In this document: in pieces, positions 39,530 to 53,211 of the stretch
How the letters are laid out: every line of letters begins with the position of its first letter
Numbering within the stretch: position 1 is the first letter of the stretch
Origin: Diospyros lotus
Taxonomy: Eukaryota; Streptophyta; Magnoliopsida; Ericales; Ebenaceae
Assembly (NCBI RefSeq): GCF_014633365.1
Contig: NC_068349.1
Coordinates: 17,250,753-17,314,752, forward strand
Direction: 5' to 3'
Length of the DNA stretch: 64,000 nt
Notes under the pieces: model-generated
The model's database searches: none
What the model was told of the DNA's origin: nothing
Seen by the model: the letters and a program-made list of their open reading frames with translations, nothing else
Position numbers and translations under genes: made by a program

Positions 39530-41060
39530 AAGTAATTGAGTACGTAAAAGGCTTAAGTGGATTTTTCAAGCTCTGGTTAATCGAGTAAGAAGATTGCAAA
39601 ATTAGGTGTGAATGCTCTATTATCTATAAAAATAATAGAGTACATATGCAGGCTTAGTTGAGTAAAGATGAAGTCTACTCGACTAAATAAGTCTTTATAC
39701 TCGAGTATATAATGCATCTCTCTATCGGGTTAAAAAAAACTCGAGTAAATCGTTTTTGTAATCGAGTAAAGATCGTTTCATACTCGAGTAGATCTTTTGT
39801 GTAATCGAGTAATCATATCCAGGTCTTTGAATCTTAAGTTTAATCAAGTAAGAATTTTTGTATTCGAGTACAGATCTTTTTGTAATCGAGTAGATAGTGT
39901 TTTGTAATCGAGTAAAGATACCATTGAACTCGAGTAAGTAACAAAAGTAATCAATTACAAAATATATATAGTCGAGTAAAGGTACCCTTGTAGTTGAGCA
40001 AAGGTACCCTTGTACTCATGATTGTGATCCATGTTCTAAGATTTTTGCCAAATTTGATAGTTTGAAATTTAAACCAATTAATATTTCTTCTTGAAAGGAA
40101 ACCTCTTGATAGAATCTCATAATACATAAATTTATGTCTATCATTTCCAAACTTCTCTTGTCTGGGTTTGGGTGGAGAAGATGCAATAAGATGGTTTTGG
40201 GCATGTTTTGTTCAAACCTTAGGTTGTTTGGAAGATGAAGGTTTTAACGATGAAGGCTTTGACAATGAAGGCTAAGAAAAAGTAGTTGGTTCCTTATTTT
40301 TTGGTGCCATTTTCAACTTGCTAGATAGAATGCGAAGGGTACCAAACTCTAGTCATTTTTTAAAAAGAAATGGCTAGATTAAGAGGAAATGTCCAAGTTC
40401 ATACACAAGACTTGAGAAATTGAAAGAAATATAGTGTGAATCCTAGGTGTCAAAAGAAGAATCACCTAGAGAGAGAGAGAGAGAGTTGAAATGCCAAAAA
40501 TGGTTGAATATAGAGATTTGAAAACTACTAGCTACTATTTATATTTGAACCCTAGATAATTGATTAGGATTCCGAGACTTTCCCATAACATATTGGTTTA
40601 TTCGAGTATTTTTATTGAATAATCAACTATTTTTTAATTAATAAAGCATGATTTATGATATACTCGCATACTTACCCTTGTTGGTCGAGTATCTTCTTCC
40701 AATACTCGATTATTTGTATCTAAAAATTATTTCCCTCTCGTTTTTTTTTTAAATGACTATTGTTTTATTAATAGTCAAGTAATAATTGGAGCGATTTTAC
40801 ATCTTTCTATGTTTTTAAAAAATAATTGACTATTCCTTTTTGATGGTCGAGTATCATTTATGAATACTCAATTATAGTTTTATCGATAGTCGAGTAAATA
40901 AAGGATTTATAGTCCTCTGTTTCTAAATATACTCGAGTAATATGCATTTTTTCTCGATTTCTTCATCCTTTACTTGATTGGGGTTTTCTTTTACTCGATC
41001 AATTTGCAGTCCTATACTCGCATACTAAATGTCTTTATTTGAGTACTATTAAGCTTTACT
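39530..41060. repeat. Block dense in TCGAGTA words
   Basis: About 16 copies of (t)aaTCGAGTA and close variants occur in 39530-40015, at irregular 20-40 base spacing, and about 12 more, often as TACTCGA(t/g)TA, in 40600-41050. Between them a minus-strand open stretch from an ATG at 40310 (opening MAPKNKEP, two early stops) may be a decayed retroelement ORF. The block lies just downstream (minus strand) of a Ty1/copia fragment, so it may be its 3' region or LTR, but I find no paired copy. Confidence 0.6.
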
Positions 41061-41099
41061 TGACTATCTACTTCAAATTTCAATTATACCTAGTTCAAT

Positions 41100-42205
41100 T
41101 CTAATTCTTATGAATTGATTTTTCTCTAACAGTTTTATAAATATATCAACTAATTGATTTTTAGTTGACACATATACAAGGGATACATCTCCCTTTTGTA
41201 CATGGTCTTTTATGAAGTGATTCCTAATCTTTATATCCTTAGTCCTATAATGATGTACAAGATTTTTGGATAGATTTATGACATTTGAGTTGTCACATTT
41301 GATTGGAATATGACTAAATTTAATCCCATAATCTTACAATTGTTGCTTGATCCATAAAATCTGAGCACAACGGATTCCAACTAAAATATATTTAGCTTCA
41401 GTGGTGGAGGTAGCAACACTACTTTGTTTCTTGGAAGACCAAGAGACTAACATGTTGCCAAGAGATTGGCATGAACCACTTGTGCTTTTCCTATCCACCC
41501 TTATCTTGCAAAATTTGAATATGCATAGGCATGTAATTCCAATGATGAATGCTTTAGATACTATAGCCCTAGTGTAGGTGTGCCTTTGAGATACTTAAGG
41601 ATTCTTTTAACTATAGTCAAATGAGATTCTTTAGGATCACTTTGATATTGCATGATCCAATCATGCCCCTATATATCTTCTGATCAACAGATTTCCCTTT
41701 CTCATCTTTATCAATTTTGATGGAAGTGCTCATAGGAGAATCCATGATCTTGGCATCATTCATTTTGTATTTGTTAAGAAGATCTATTACATATTTTGTT
41801 TGAGAAATGCATATTTCACCTTTTAATTGTTTCAATTGAAAACCTAAGAAATAATTCAAATCACCAACCATACTCATTTTAAATTCTACTTGCATAGTGG
41901 CAAAAAATTCCTCACATAGATAATAATTAGTTGAGGCAAAGATAATGTCATCTACATAAATTTGGACTATGAGTATGTCTTTATTTTTCTTAATATATAA
42001 GGTTTTATAAACATTACCTCTTTTGAATTCATTTTGAACAAAAATTTATTTAAAGTTTCATACCAAGTGCTAGGGGCTTGATTTAGACCATATAAAGTCT
42101 TGGTAAGTTTGAAAACATAGTCCTTATGATGTGGATCCTCAAAACCTGGAAGTTGTTTCACATATACCTCCTCATTCAAGCACCCATTGAGGAAAACACT
42201 TTTTC
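41100..42205 (-). pseudogene. Ty1/copia pol fragment, reverse transcriptase to RNase H
   Basis: Minus strand in order: 42179-41967 (NEEVYVKQLPGFEDP, LYGLNQAPSTWYE), 41895-41617 (GDLNYFLGFQLKQ, the conserved block after the catalytic motif), then about 41510-41105 with RNase H words (DRKSTSGSC, SVATSTTEAKY, STKNQLVDIF). It is interrupted by stops and small frame changes. Similarity is to SIRE-like copia elements. The 5' side is cut off sharply at ~42205, where unrelated DNA begins. Confidence 0.8.
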
Positions 42206-43750
42206 ACCTTGTCTCAAAATGATCCACCTTTAGTGGAGACTCGGTGAATATTGGGTCACTGCTGTGCACCTTTTGTAGACTTATAAATTATGCTTGTCCC
42301 TTTACAACTCAAGGGTGGAAGAAATAACTAAATAACTTTATAGTGGGCACCACTCCATGTACTTTGCTGGGTACAAAGAAACCCACCAACAGAGACCATC
42401 TACTGGGGTGCAACTATGTTGCTACTAGCTTATTTTCATTTAAAAATTATGCCCCAAATGGATGGAGAATGAAGCAAAGACCTACTCTAAGACTGTCTTC
42501 TCATACAGTCAGTCCTCTTCCTTCAACTTGGGGTCTTATATGTTTCTTTCCTTTATGGACTTATTACTATATGTGAGGGCTGGATGTTGAGGTGTGATAC
42601 CTAACAAGTCCAAGGCGATGATGTTTTTGGTCGGATAAATTATCTATCATAGGCGGCTCAAGATTGATAGTTTTTTATAGAGAGGTCTAATCCCATAAAT
42701 AGGTGGCCCGACAAGAAGGTGGCCCAAGCACATTTACCTTGTGTTTGAGGAAAGCTGGGTTTGGCCTAGCTTCTCAAACCAAGGACCAAGCCCAATTGTC
42801 TAAGTCCACAATGCCTTATCTAAAAGCCCACATATATATCCTTATCTTGACCTAGTTTCTTCATTCTGTTGAAGATTGTTGCATCTGTTCTTCCTTAGTC
42901 GATTCCAACGCAGGTTTGTTTCTTCCCTACCTTATCTCAACCTATTGGATAACCCGATGGTTATCCTCATCTTTGAAGATCTCTATCTGGTTCTTGGGAG
43001 GTTATCTTTATCCTTGTATCGGGGAAATAGGGGGCACCAAAAACATTGTGCGAATGCGAGAAGTGAGAAGAGAGAGCCGAGAGTGAGAAAAAGGTTCTCT
43101 TTGGTAGGGTTTCTCCGTCCTTGTATGGGTGTGTTATTCTTGGTTGTGGGTTTTGTGAGTGAGGTTGTTTTGGATGTCAATTGAATATGGTTCTTGGGCT
43201 GTGCTTGGAACCGATTCTGGGTTACCTTTAATGGGTATCGGACCGATCAATACTGAGCCTTGCAAATCCATCTTTTTCTTCTCCATTGCTGAGCATCAAC
43301 AAGGAGTGTGTTGTTTCTTTTGTTTCAGTTTGTTATCTTTTTTTTTTCCTTACTGTTTATGATATTTCTTTACCCTAACGTGTGGATCTTGTGGTTCTTT
43401 TGCGAGGTATAATCTCTACATGGGATGTTGTAATTAAGCAATCCTCAACCTTTTAGCATCGCTAGTACGGAAAATTAAGGGTTGGCCCCTAAGAAATCGT
43501 TACTTATTTATTTCTTTCTTCTTTTTCATTAGCCCGATTCAAAAACTTAATTCTCAGCATGGCTGAAGAGAATTACCTTAGTCAAAAAATCAGAACAAAG
43601 TTCTCTAGGGTAACTTGAGTGTTCTCTAGGACAATCTTCTTTGGGACAAAAAGCCAAGGTTTCTCCGAGACGATGTAAGTGAGTTTTTCGAGACAAATGT
43701 GAAAGTAGTTCTTTGGGATAATTAACACATGCAAGAGCTCTCAAACATAG
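42206..43750. other. Unclassified repeat-like DNA left of Copia-1
   Basis: No conserved protein is seen; frames at 42343-42576 and 42876-43184 are featureless. 42780-43400 has promoter- and leader-like style (cacatatatatcc near 42830, then ctctatctgg), as in an LTR or an old transcribed unit. 43550-43745 contains repeated ttctc..ggaca words that recur at 55800-56700 on the other side of Copia-1, so both flanks are one older sequence. Confidence 0.4.
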
Positions 43751-46306
43751 TATTAAATGCAATGAGTGTATTTTTTGATGTATTTTGTTTATATTTTGTG
43801 TGTATAGTTAGTATGTTAGAACACGACATATAATTAGGGGTAGTATGTATTTAAGAGATAACTTCTCTTCTATTCAAGTAATGAACGAGGTATTTTTCTA
43901 TATTCCCCTTTTTGTCTTAACATGGTATCAAAGCACGTTTAAAACCCTAGGCTCATGACTCTACGATTCTATCTTCGTTGTTCTTGTTTTCTTCTTCGTT
44001 GATCTCCGACGAGCCTTAGGTAAGCTTTCTCTCTTCGATTGATGTCGTGAATCTTCGTTGTTCGAAGTTCCTTATTTTCTGTGATCTCGATCTCTTTTGA
44101 TCGGAGATCTGCAAATCAATCTCTTTCTCCTGCATCCTTTCTTCATTTGAAGGTTGCAATTTAGTTTTTCTTTCCAAGCTTCTTGTTCGTTCATAAATTG
44201 TTCTTATGGCGACATCAATTTCAGATTTGTATTCATCGTCGATGAGTAATTCATCTGTTGATGGTGGATCGAGTCAATTTTTTCTTCATCATTCTAATAG
44301 TCCAGGCTTAGTCCTGGAGTCTCAACCTCTTACTGGGGATAATTACCCTTCTTAGGGCCGTGCTATGTTAATTGCACTATCTTTCAAGAACAAATAATGA
44401 TTTATTGATGGGACGATTGGGTGGCGAATGATTGGAGATCCAAATTTCAATGCATGAATGTGCAACAATCATATGGTTATTTCTTGGATACTCAATTTCG
44501 TTTCCAAAGAAATTTCAACTAGTGTGATTTACTCAGAATCAACACACGAAATTTGGATTAACCTCAAGGAAAGCTACCAACAAAGCAACGGGTCTCAAAT
44601 TTTCCAATTACGCCACGAGTTGATGAATCTCAATCAAGGTAAATTTTTTGTAAGCTCTTACTTTACCAAACTCAAGATAATTTGGGATGAGCTTAGCAAT
44701 TATAGGTCGATGTGTTCTTGTGGAAAATGTACCTGTGGAGGTTCTAAGGCTCTGGTAGATCATTATCATACTAAATATGTTATATCTTTTCTGATGGGAC
44801 TAAATGAGTCTTTTTCCCAAGTTAGAGGTCAATTACTCCTCATGGATCCCATTCTTCCGATAAATAAAGTTTTTGCTCTTATATCACAAGAGGAGCACCA
44901 AAGGAATATAGTTACCTCTATAGGTGGACATGAATCAGTAACTTTTTTTTTGTGAAGCATGATGGAAATAAAATGTTTCTGGTAGGAATCATAAAAAGGA
45001 ACGTCCAGTTTGTACATATTGTGGTTATAGTGGCTATATAGTGGAGAAGTGTTACAAATTACATGGATATCTCCCAGGACACAAGCTTAGAAAAAAACAT
45101 AGTCAAACAAATTTAACCACAATTAATCAAGTTTTTGAGGTTCCTAACTAGTCTAAAGGTCATGAGAATTTTGGGAGTTTTATGCAGATGTTGAGTCCTA
45201 TTCAATGCCAACATCTAATGGGAATGCTCAGCTCACATCTCTTAGATGCCAAGGCTGGGATGAATATTGATGCTTCTCCTGGTCAAGCATCAGGTACATG
45301 TTATTCTATCTCGATAAATCTAGGGCTTAGATATCCTAGAAATTAGATAATTGACTCGGGGGCTACAAATCATATATGTTGTATTAGATCTTCTTTTGAA
45401 TGGATGAGAACAATTAAGGATTCTTTTGTCACTCTCCCTAATCATAGTCAAATTTCAGTCAATTTTATTGGGACAGTGAAAATTAGCCCTCACTTAATAC
45501 TGGAGGATGTGCTTTATGTGCCATATTTCAAGTTCAATTTGATATCAGTGAGTGCATTAACTAGGAAGAATGATCTTTCTATCAATTTTTTTAATCATGC
45601 ATGTATAATTCAAGATGTACACCACTTAAGGATGATTGGCAAAGGAAATTTGCTTGAGGAGCTGCATGTTTTGGATGCACATTTCCTACGGCCTAGCAAC
45701 CAAGATGTAGATAAGACTTACACTCCCTCTATTACTCTCTTAAATGTAATAAGTAACCATGTTTGGCACAACAGGTTAGGACATCCTTCTATGAAGAGAT
45801 TGAATCTATTGAAAGATGCGTTACATTTTTCTCATGATCATAAGATGATTGCTATTCCTTGTTCAGTATGTCCATTGGCCAAGAAAAGACGTATGTCGTT
45901 TACTTCTCATAATCATTTTTCTAAATGTTCATTTGATCTTATTCATTGTGTGACATATGGGGCCCTTATCATGTTCCTACATATAATGGACATCGTTATT
46001 TCTTGACTTTGGTGGATGATTGCACACGATTCACTTGGGTTTATCTTATGAAACACAAGTCTGATGCAAAGTATATTGTTCCTAAATTCTTTTCATTAAT
46101 TGAAACTCAATTCCATAAGGTTATTAAGGGTTTTAGATCTGATAATACACCTGAGTTGTCTTTTAGTGACTTCTTTGACTCAAAATGGGTAATCCACCAA
46201 TTTTCATATGTTGAGAGACCTGAGCAAAATTCAGTTGTGGAGCGTAAACATCAACATCTTTTAAATGTGGCTAGGGCCTTATATTTCCAGTCTCGGGTAC
46301 CTATCA

Positions 46307-47752
46307 TGTGATGCCCCGACCCCACTACCAGGTGTCACCGTAACCTAAGGTTACATTAATAGGTCCCATTCCTAGAGGCCACTATGCCCTACTAAAATGA
46401 TGTGGGCACCCTGGGTGGGGTCCAAGCTTCATGACCCCGGCCGACGAGAACTCGAGGCCTAAGACTCATGAGCAGCGGAAGGACACTCGAGTCTCGAATC
46501 TGACCTGTGCCTCATAATAAGATTAATAAGCTGCAATTATAATACATTCATACAAAGTGTTTATTACTACAAAAGAAACACGTCCCACCGACAAGTACAG
46601 ATTGCGTAACCACAAAATAAATACAAGTCACTAGTTCCGCATCCCCACCATGGATTGCCACTCTCAACGTCCAACTGATCATCGAATTACATCGCCTTTC
46701 CTTTACTGGACCCCGAGCTATCTATGTGGTTAGTGGGAATGAAGGGGTGACTCCTGGGACTTAATAAGGGTAATATGCAATGCATTAAATTATTAAGCAT
46801 GACAACATAGATAAATATAAAGTGTAACACGCATGCAAGCCAGTCCACCTCACCTATCGTAGGCTCTAGGTAGCCCCTAGTGGTTTCCTCCAAGACTCTA
46901 TCTCGAGACTCCCACGGTCAAAAATTCATTACCCCATGCCTAAGCACTTCCTTAACATCTTATGCAAGCCATGACAAAAGTAACTTATGCACAGAGCACA
47001 TTAAACCCTTAACCCGAAATACGTGTCACCTGATGATTTTGTTAGACATTCTGACAACGTGCCTAAATTCCCTTATTGCCACAATTTCTTCTTAAGCTCG
47101 CGGCCACTTCTCCTGCTTCTCTTTAGTTCATATCTTCAATTTCATACCTATGCTCACCTATTTATACTCACCTTCACTGAGCCTTTACTTAAATTATTCA
47201 TCTCAGAGCCATCATTTGGTAGTTTATTTATGGCTACAACATCATTCTTATTCTCTTCAATTTCCAAAGGCATTAGCATCAAAAAATGAGAAAGGAGTTG
47301 GGCTTTGGCGGATAAAGAAGGAGGGAAGCCCAGCAGCTGCCATGTGGCACCAAAAGGCAGCCTTGCATGGCTGTCGCGTGCCTTTAAAAATGACATCGTT
47401 TGGCATCCCACTGTGCTGGGAAAAATCCTAGCAAAACTAAGCTAGCATCTTACGCACTAGCAGCCTCGAACCCACGACCAGCCTCACCCCTATGCGTGCG
47501 CCAACCACCTGATCCACAAGCCTCATCAACTAATATCTTGCATTTTTTATTCTTAAGGTAATCTGACCAATAGTTTCTAATAATTTTTCCTAGACCCCAA
47601 CATCTTCCAATTGGTTGCAATACCTCCCTATTCATAAATTCAATTAAGTTTAATATTCTTCGTTAAATTCTTCAACCATAAATATTCAATAATTCATAAA
47701 TTATTTTCTCAAATACACAAATTAATTTCCTTCTAGAGCCAGGTATGTTACA
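46307..47752 (-). mobile_element. Solo LTR (1446 bp) inserted in Copia-1 integrase
   Basis: It starts TGTGATGCCCCGACC and ends GGTATGTTACA, with a perfect 5-bp duplication TATCA at 46302-46306 and 47753-47757. Removing it plus one TATCA restores reading of the integrase codons. The start resembles that of the LTR at 4687, so a related Ty3-type family in the same orientation is likely. No internal retroelement sequence remains. Open frames inside (46880-47431) are not genes. Confidence 0.9.
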
Positions 47753-48186
47753 TATCAGGTTTTAGGGAGATTGTGTCCTTACTGCAGCCTTCTTGATTAA
47801 TAGGCTACCAGCCTCTCTTTTGCAAAATAGCTCTCTTTATCAGTTGTTGTATAATGCCTCTGTGGAATATACAACTTTTAGAATATTTGGTAGCTTGTGT
47901 TTTGCTTCCACTTTATTTGCTCGTAGGATAAAATTTCATCCTAGAGCTATAGCCTGTGTATTCATCGGTTATCCTCCAGGCATTAAAGGCTACAAGCTAT
48001 ATGACATAACTACTAAAATTATTTTTGTCTCTCGAGATGTTATTTTTCATGAACACATCTTTCCTTTCGATTTTGTCACTCATTCTAATGAAGTACATGA
48101 TTAGTTCCTTAACTTTGTTTTACCTAAACCAGCCATTAATTTTCCAACCACTCATTTGTCTTCTCTAGCGGTTCCTAGCCTTGTTT

Positions 48187-48644
48187 TATAGGAAAAATGA
48201 ATAGAATGAAGACCTAAATAGAATTAAAACACCTGAGGCGTGAGGACACTGTTCTTAAGGATATTTCCCTATGGTAGGGTATCCCCCAGGGTTCAACGGG
48301 TTCATCCTTTTGGGGAGGGATACAGAAACAACAAAAAATATTAAACCCAGCAAGGAGAAGATAGAAATAACAAGGAGAAGAAGCTTAGTTTGTTCTCTAC
48401 AAAATAGGGAATACAAGAAGGTATTTATAGGCAAATATCAGATCTTCCAACAGCTAGTTTTTGATTAAATGAGAGAATAATAAAGGCCTTTGTAACTGGT
48501 AGCTGTTGGAGGAAAATAAATATAGGAGTTATTAGTGTTTAAAGATAAAACTAATAGCTGTTAGGCCTTAATAAATATTCTAGCTATTGGAGAAATTTAA
48601 TTTCAAGAGTTAAAACCTTTTGAAATACTCTCATATATACAACA
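48187..48644 (-). repeat. 3' LTR of Copia-2
   Basis: 458 bp, near-identical to 53212-53670. The plus-strand start TATAGG replaces TGTAGG; the end is tacaaca. Confidence 0.92.
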
Positions 48645-49204
48645 ATCCCCCACATATTTCAAAAGATTGAGGTTAAGAAAGGTTTTTGCTGGGTTACAAA
48701 TATACAAGTGTAAATGCCTCAAATCTGGTGTCTTTTGGACTATGAACTAGATTTTAGAAAGTATGAGATTTAATTTACAGGACCAATGGTGAAGTTTTAT
48801 AACTTCTATGAACCAGATTCTTATTGTAAATTAGGTATCTCACCAATCACATTACACCCCCACAATTTCTTGTTGTTTACGCAGTTTTACGCTAATAGGC
48901 CATGCACGTGCCTGGCTATTCATGAGTGCTCTAGAGATCTTGCCAATTATCTCATAGGAGCGGCCCCACTCCATGCTCATATAGGTGATTCCATCAAATG
49001 TTCACTGCAATCTGAACACTATCCATAAGGAATATGAAATTCACTCAGAGCTTTTAACTCATCATCTCTATTATTACAGATTAGCACTATTCTCACATCA
49101 TAGGAAAGGACTTATCTTGTAGTGCTACAGAATCACAAATGACTTTGTTATTACGCATATGAACCTAATTCATGGGATCGCCAATCACATAGGTTGGGTT
49201 ACCA

Positions 49205-52200
49205 TCATTTTGATTTCTCAACCGGCATTAGTCCCATTCCCCTCGATGTTTTAGATACCATCTTTCTACTGAGTGGTTTAGTTAGAGGATCTGCCAAATT
49301 CATCTCTGACTTCACATAATCAATTGATATGATTCCATCCTTTAGCAGCTGCTTTATCACATCATGTCTTAATCTAATGTGTCAATTTTTGCCATTAAAA
49401 GATTTGTTCTTTGCAATGGCTATTGCTGCTTGGCAATCATAATGCATGGGTATTGAGGGTGTTGGTTTAATACCCAAAGGAATTTTTGTTAAAAAATTCC
49501 TCAACCAATCAGCCTCATTTCCTGCTGATTCCAAAGCTATAAATTCCGACTCCATGGTGGATCTACTATTATATTTTTCTTGGCTGATTTCCAAGACACC
49601 GCACCACCACCAAGAGCGAAGATATAGCCACTAGTGGATCTTGTCTTGTCTGAATCTGAAATCCAGTTAGCATCACTGTATCCTTCCAATACAGCAGGGT
49701 ATCCACTATACATAAAACCATAATTCATGGTACCTCTCAAATATTTCATTACTCGGACTATTGCCGCCCAATGCTCATGATTGGGATTGTGAGTATATCT
49801 ACTCAACCTACACACAACATATGCTATGTCAGGTCGAGAGAAGTTCATCAAATGCATCAGACTCCCAATAATCTAAGCATACTCAAGCTGAGCAACAATT
49901 TCACCTCGATTTTTCTTTAATTGAGTGTTAGCATCATAAGGAGTACTCACTGGTGTCACATCAAAATGACCAAACTTCTTGAGAAGTTTCTCAACACAAT
50001 GTTCTTGAGTTAACATTATACCATTGTCTCTCCTTATGATTTTAACACCTAATATCACACTAGCTTCACCCATGTCTTTCATATCAAATTTAAAAGCTAA
50101 GAGATGTTTAGTACTATGCACCACAACCATGCTAGTACCAAAAACAAGCATATCATCCACATATAAACTAATGATCACATACTCATTGTCAAAAAAATTA
50201 GTATAAACACATTTATCAACACTAATTGAAGAGAAACCATTACTTAAAATAATTTGATCAAATTTCTCATGCCACTGTTTAGGTGCTTGCTTTAGACCAT
50301 ATAAGGACTTTTTCAGTTTACATACCTTATTTTCTTGTCCAGGAGCTATACAGCCTTCAGGTTGCACCATGTATATCTCTTCTTCTAGATCACCATTTAG
50401 AAAAGCAATTTTAACATCCATTTGATGTATAAAAAGTTTATGTATAGAAGCCAAAGCGATTAGAACACGAATTGAAGAAATTCTAGCTACAGGTGCAAAA
50501 GTATCAAAATAATCAACATTTTGTTTTTCAGTAAATCCTTTTGCAACCAATCTTGCTTTATATTTATCTATAGAACCATCAGAGAAATATTTTCTTTTAA
50601 AAATCCATTTGCAACTAATAGGTTTTGCTCCCGAAGGCAAATCAGCAACCTCCCAGGTTTGATTTTGTAAAAGTGAACCAAATTAATTTTTAATGGCTTC
50701 TTTCCAAAGTAAAGAATCAGAAGAAGAGATAGCTTTGGAGTAAGTCATAGGATCCTTATCTACAAGATAAGTATAGAAATCATCTCCAAAGGAAGATTCT
50801 TTCCTTTGTCTTTTACTCCTTCTCAATTCCTCAACATGAGTTTTTTCCACTCTATTATCATCAGTTGTATTATTATCAACTGGGGCACAACTAATCTTTT
50901 CAGATAATGGATAAATGTGTTCAAAGAATTTTGCATTCTTAGTCTCAATAATAGTATTGCAACCAAGCACATTACTCTTTAGAACAAGAAATCTATATGC
51001 AACACTTTTTTCAGCATAGCCAATGAACATGCAATCAGAAGTTTTTGAACCTATTTTTCTCTTTTTAGGTTCCGGTAGCATAACCTTTGCAAGACACCCC
51101 CACACTTTTAGATACCTCAAATTAGGAGCATAACCTTTCCATAATTCATAAGGTGTCTTACCAGTTTTCTTATATGGAATTCTATTTTGTAGATGACATG
51201 CAGATAAAATAGCTTCCCCCCACAAATTATCAGGAGCAGAAGAACTTATTAACATAGAATTCATCATTTCTTTTAATGTTCTATTTTTTTCTTTCTGCTA
51301 CCCCATTAAACTCGGTGAGTAAGGAGGAGTAACTTCATGAATTATTCCTTCCTTTTCACAATAATCATTCATAAAAATATATTCAACACCTCTATCAGAT
51401 CTAACTCTTTTAATTTTCTTATTCAATTGATTTTCTACTTCAACTTTATATAACAAAAGCATATTAAAAGCTTCATCTTTATCTCTAAGCAAATAAACTC
51501 TAGTATATCTTGAAAAATCATCAATAAAAGTCACATAATATTTTTTTCCACCTCTAGTCATTGTTTGTTTTAAATCTCCTAAATCTGTGTGAATTAAACT
51601 AAGTAACTCTGTTTCTCTATTAATAGATGCACATGTTTTCTTCGTTATTTTAGCTTCAGCACATATTTCACATTTGTTCATCTATAAGGAATTAAAACCA
51701 GAGATTAAACCAAGTGAATGCATTTTCTTGAGATAAGACAAATTAACATGTCCTAATCTAGCATGCCATAGAACAATAGAGTCAAGCAAGTAAGCAGAAG
51801 AAGATGCATTCATAATTTCAGAAACATTGAGTACAAAGAGTCCTTGGTTACAATATCCTTTGCCCACAAATACATTATTTTTAGTCATTACAATCTTATC
51901 AGACTCGAATGACACTTTAATCCCAAACTTTCCCAACAAAGCCACAGAGACCAAATTTTCCCTTATGTTAGGGATATATAGCACTTCACTCAAAGCCAGT
52001 ATTTTGCCCGAAGTCAACTTCAAACGGACTTCGCCTTTACCAAGAACATTTGCAGTTCTTGAATCTCCAAGGTAAACAACCTCTTCTCCATCCTCAACAG
52101 GTGTATAGGTGGAGAAGGATTCTTTACTAGCACATACGTGCCTAGTAGCACCAGAGTTTACAACCCATTCTTTGTTATTGGTCACCATATTGACCTGAGA

Positions 52201-53193
52201 AACAACCGCAACAATAACTTCTTCTTCTCCTTCGACCAAGTTTGCCTTGGGGTTAGGAGGATTGTCATTTCTCACTCTTTTCCAGCATTGAGGTGCATGA
52301 TGCCCAGGTTTTCCACATACAAAACAGTTTTCTTTTTTCTTAAAATTGTTGGGTTTGGGTTTGACTGCATTAGACTTGTAATCGTAGGACTTATTATTAT
52401 TATTTGATTTATTGAAGTTGTTATCATACCTCTTTTGGTGCAGATTACCTTGCACCAAATTCGCTTTGAAAGCCATTTCCTTTGCCTCGACAGCTTGCAA
52501 TTCTTTCCTATTTGTATCTTCAATTATGATGTGAGTGATAAGGTCGGCCAAGGACAACTGCCTTTGCTTGTGCTTGAGTTGTTGCTTGTAGTCATTCCAT
52601 GTGTTGGGCAGTTTTTCAATCAAAATTCCAGCGACGAATTCCTCTGGCAGATTGATTTTTTCTGCTTTCAAATCTTTCAACAGTTTGTGGTATTCATTGA
52701 TTTGAGTTTTGATGTTTTTGTCGTGCACCATCTCCCATTGATAGTATTTACCAATCACAAACTTTTTCTTACCAACATCCTCAGCTGTATATTTTGTGAC
52801 CGTATTGGCCCATATCTCTTTTGCTTCCTTATAGCCACAATATACATCAAACAATTCATTAGAAAGAGTACTAAGTATAGAGTGATGACAAACCTTATTT
52901 CCATACATCCACGCTTCAGCATTTGCGTCAGTTTTGGGTTCGGACAAAACCCATGCAACTCCATGCATGTCAAGTACTATAAACATTCTTTCTTGCCATC
53001 TCTTAAAATTCTCACCACCAAAAACTTAAATTTTAGAGATGTCAGGAAAAGGCTTGGCATAAGGAATTGTAGGGACAACAGCTGGTTGGACTGTAACAGC
53101 AGCAGAAGCGTTAGGAGCAGCAGGAACAATGGTTGTATCAACAGTATTGGCGTTAGGAGCAGCAGCAACAGCGGAAGTTGAGTCACCGTCCAT
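49205..53193 (-). pseudogene. Copia-2 gag-pol, nearly full length with few breaks
   Basis: It begins at ATG 53193 (MDGDSTSAVAAA). Parts in order: gag with an A/P-rich start and a CCHC knuckle (CFVCGKPGHHAPQC, ~52325-52285), protease (VNSGATRHVC, ~52150), GAG-pre-integrase (WHARLGHVN), integrase (51680-51250), reverse transcriptase (50640-49900, SLYVDDM), and RNase H to a stop at 49205-49207. All parts keep one frame from 53193 to about 49550. Interruptions are TAA near 53027, TAG near 51681, a local shift at 51316-51285, TAA near 50682, TAG near 49872 and a frame change near 49550. It is inactive but fairly recent. Confidence 0.9.
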
Positions 53194-53211
53194 TGATAAT
53201 ATCCTTAAGAT

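Noticed and set aside
46880..47431. Overlapping open frames suggesting a small gene between the halves of Copia-1 integrase
   Set aside because: The whole interval is bounded by TG..CA ends and a TATCA duplication, so it is a solo LTR; the frames have no domain.
52435..53181. 248-codon + strand open frame
   Set aside because: It is the antisense shadow of Copia-2 gag, which has a clear zinc knuckle and correct domain order on the minus strand.
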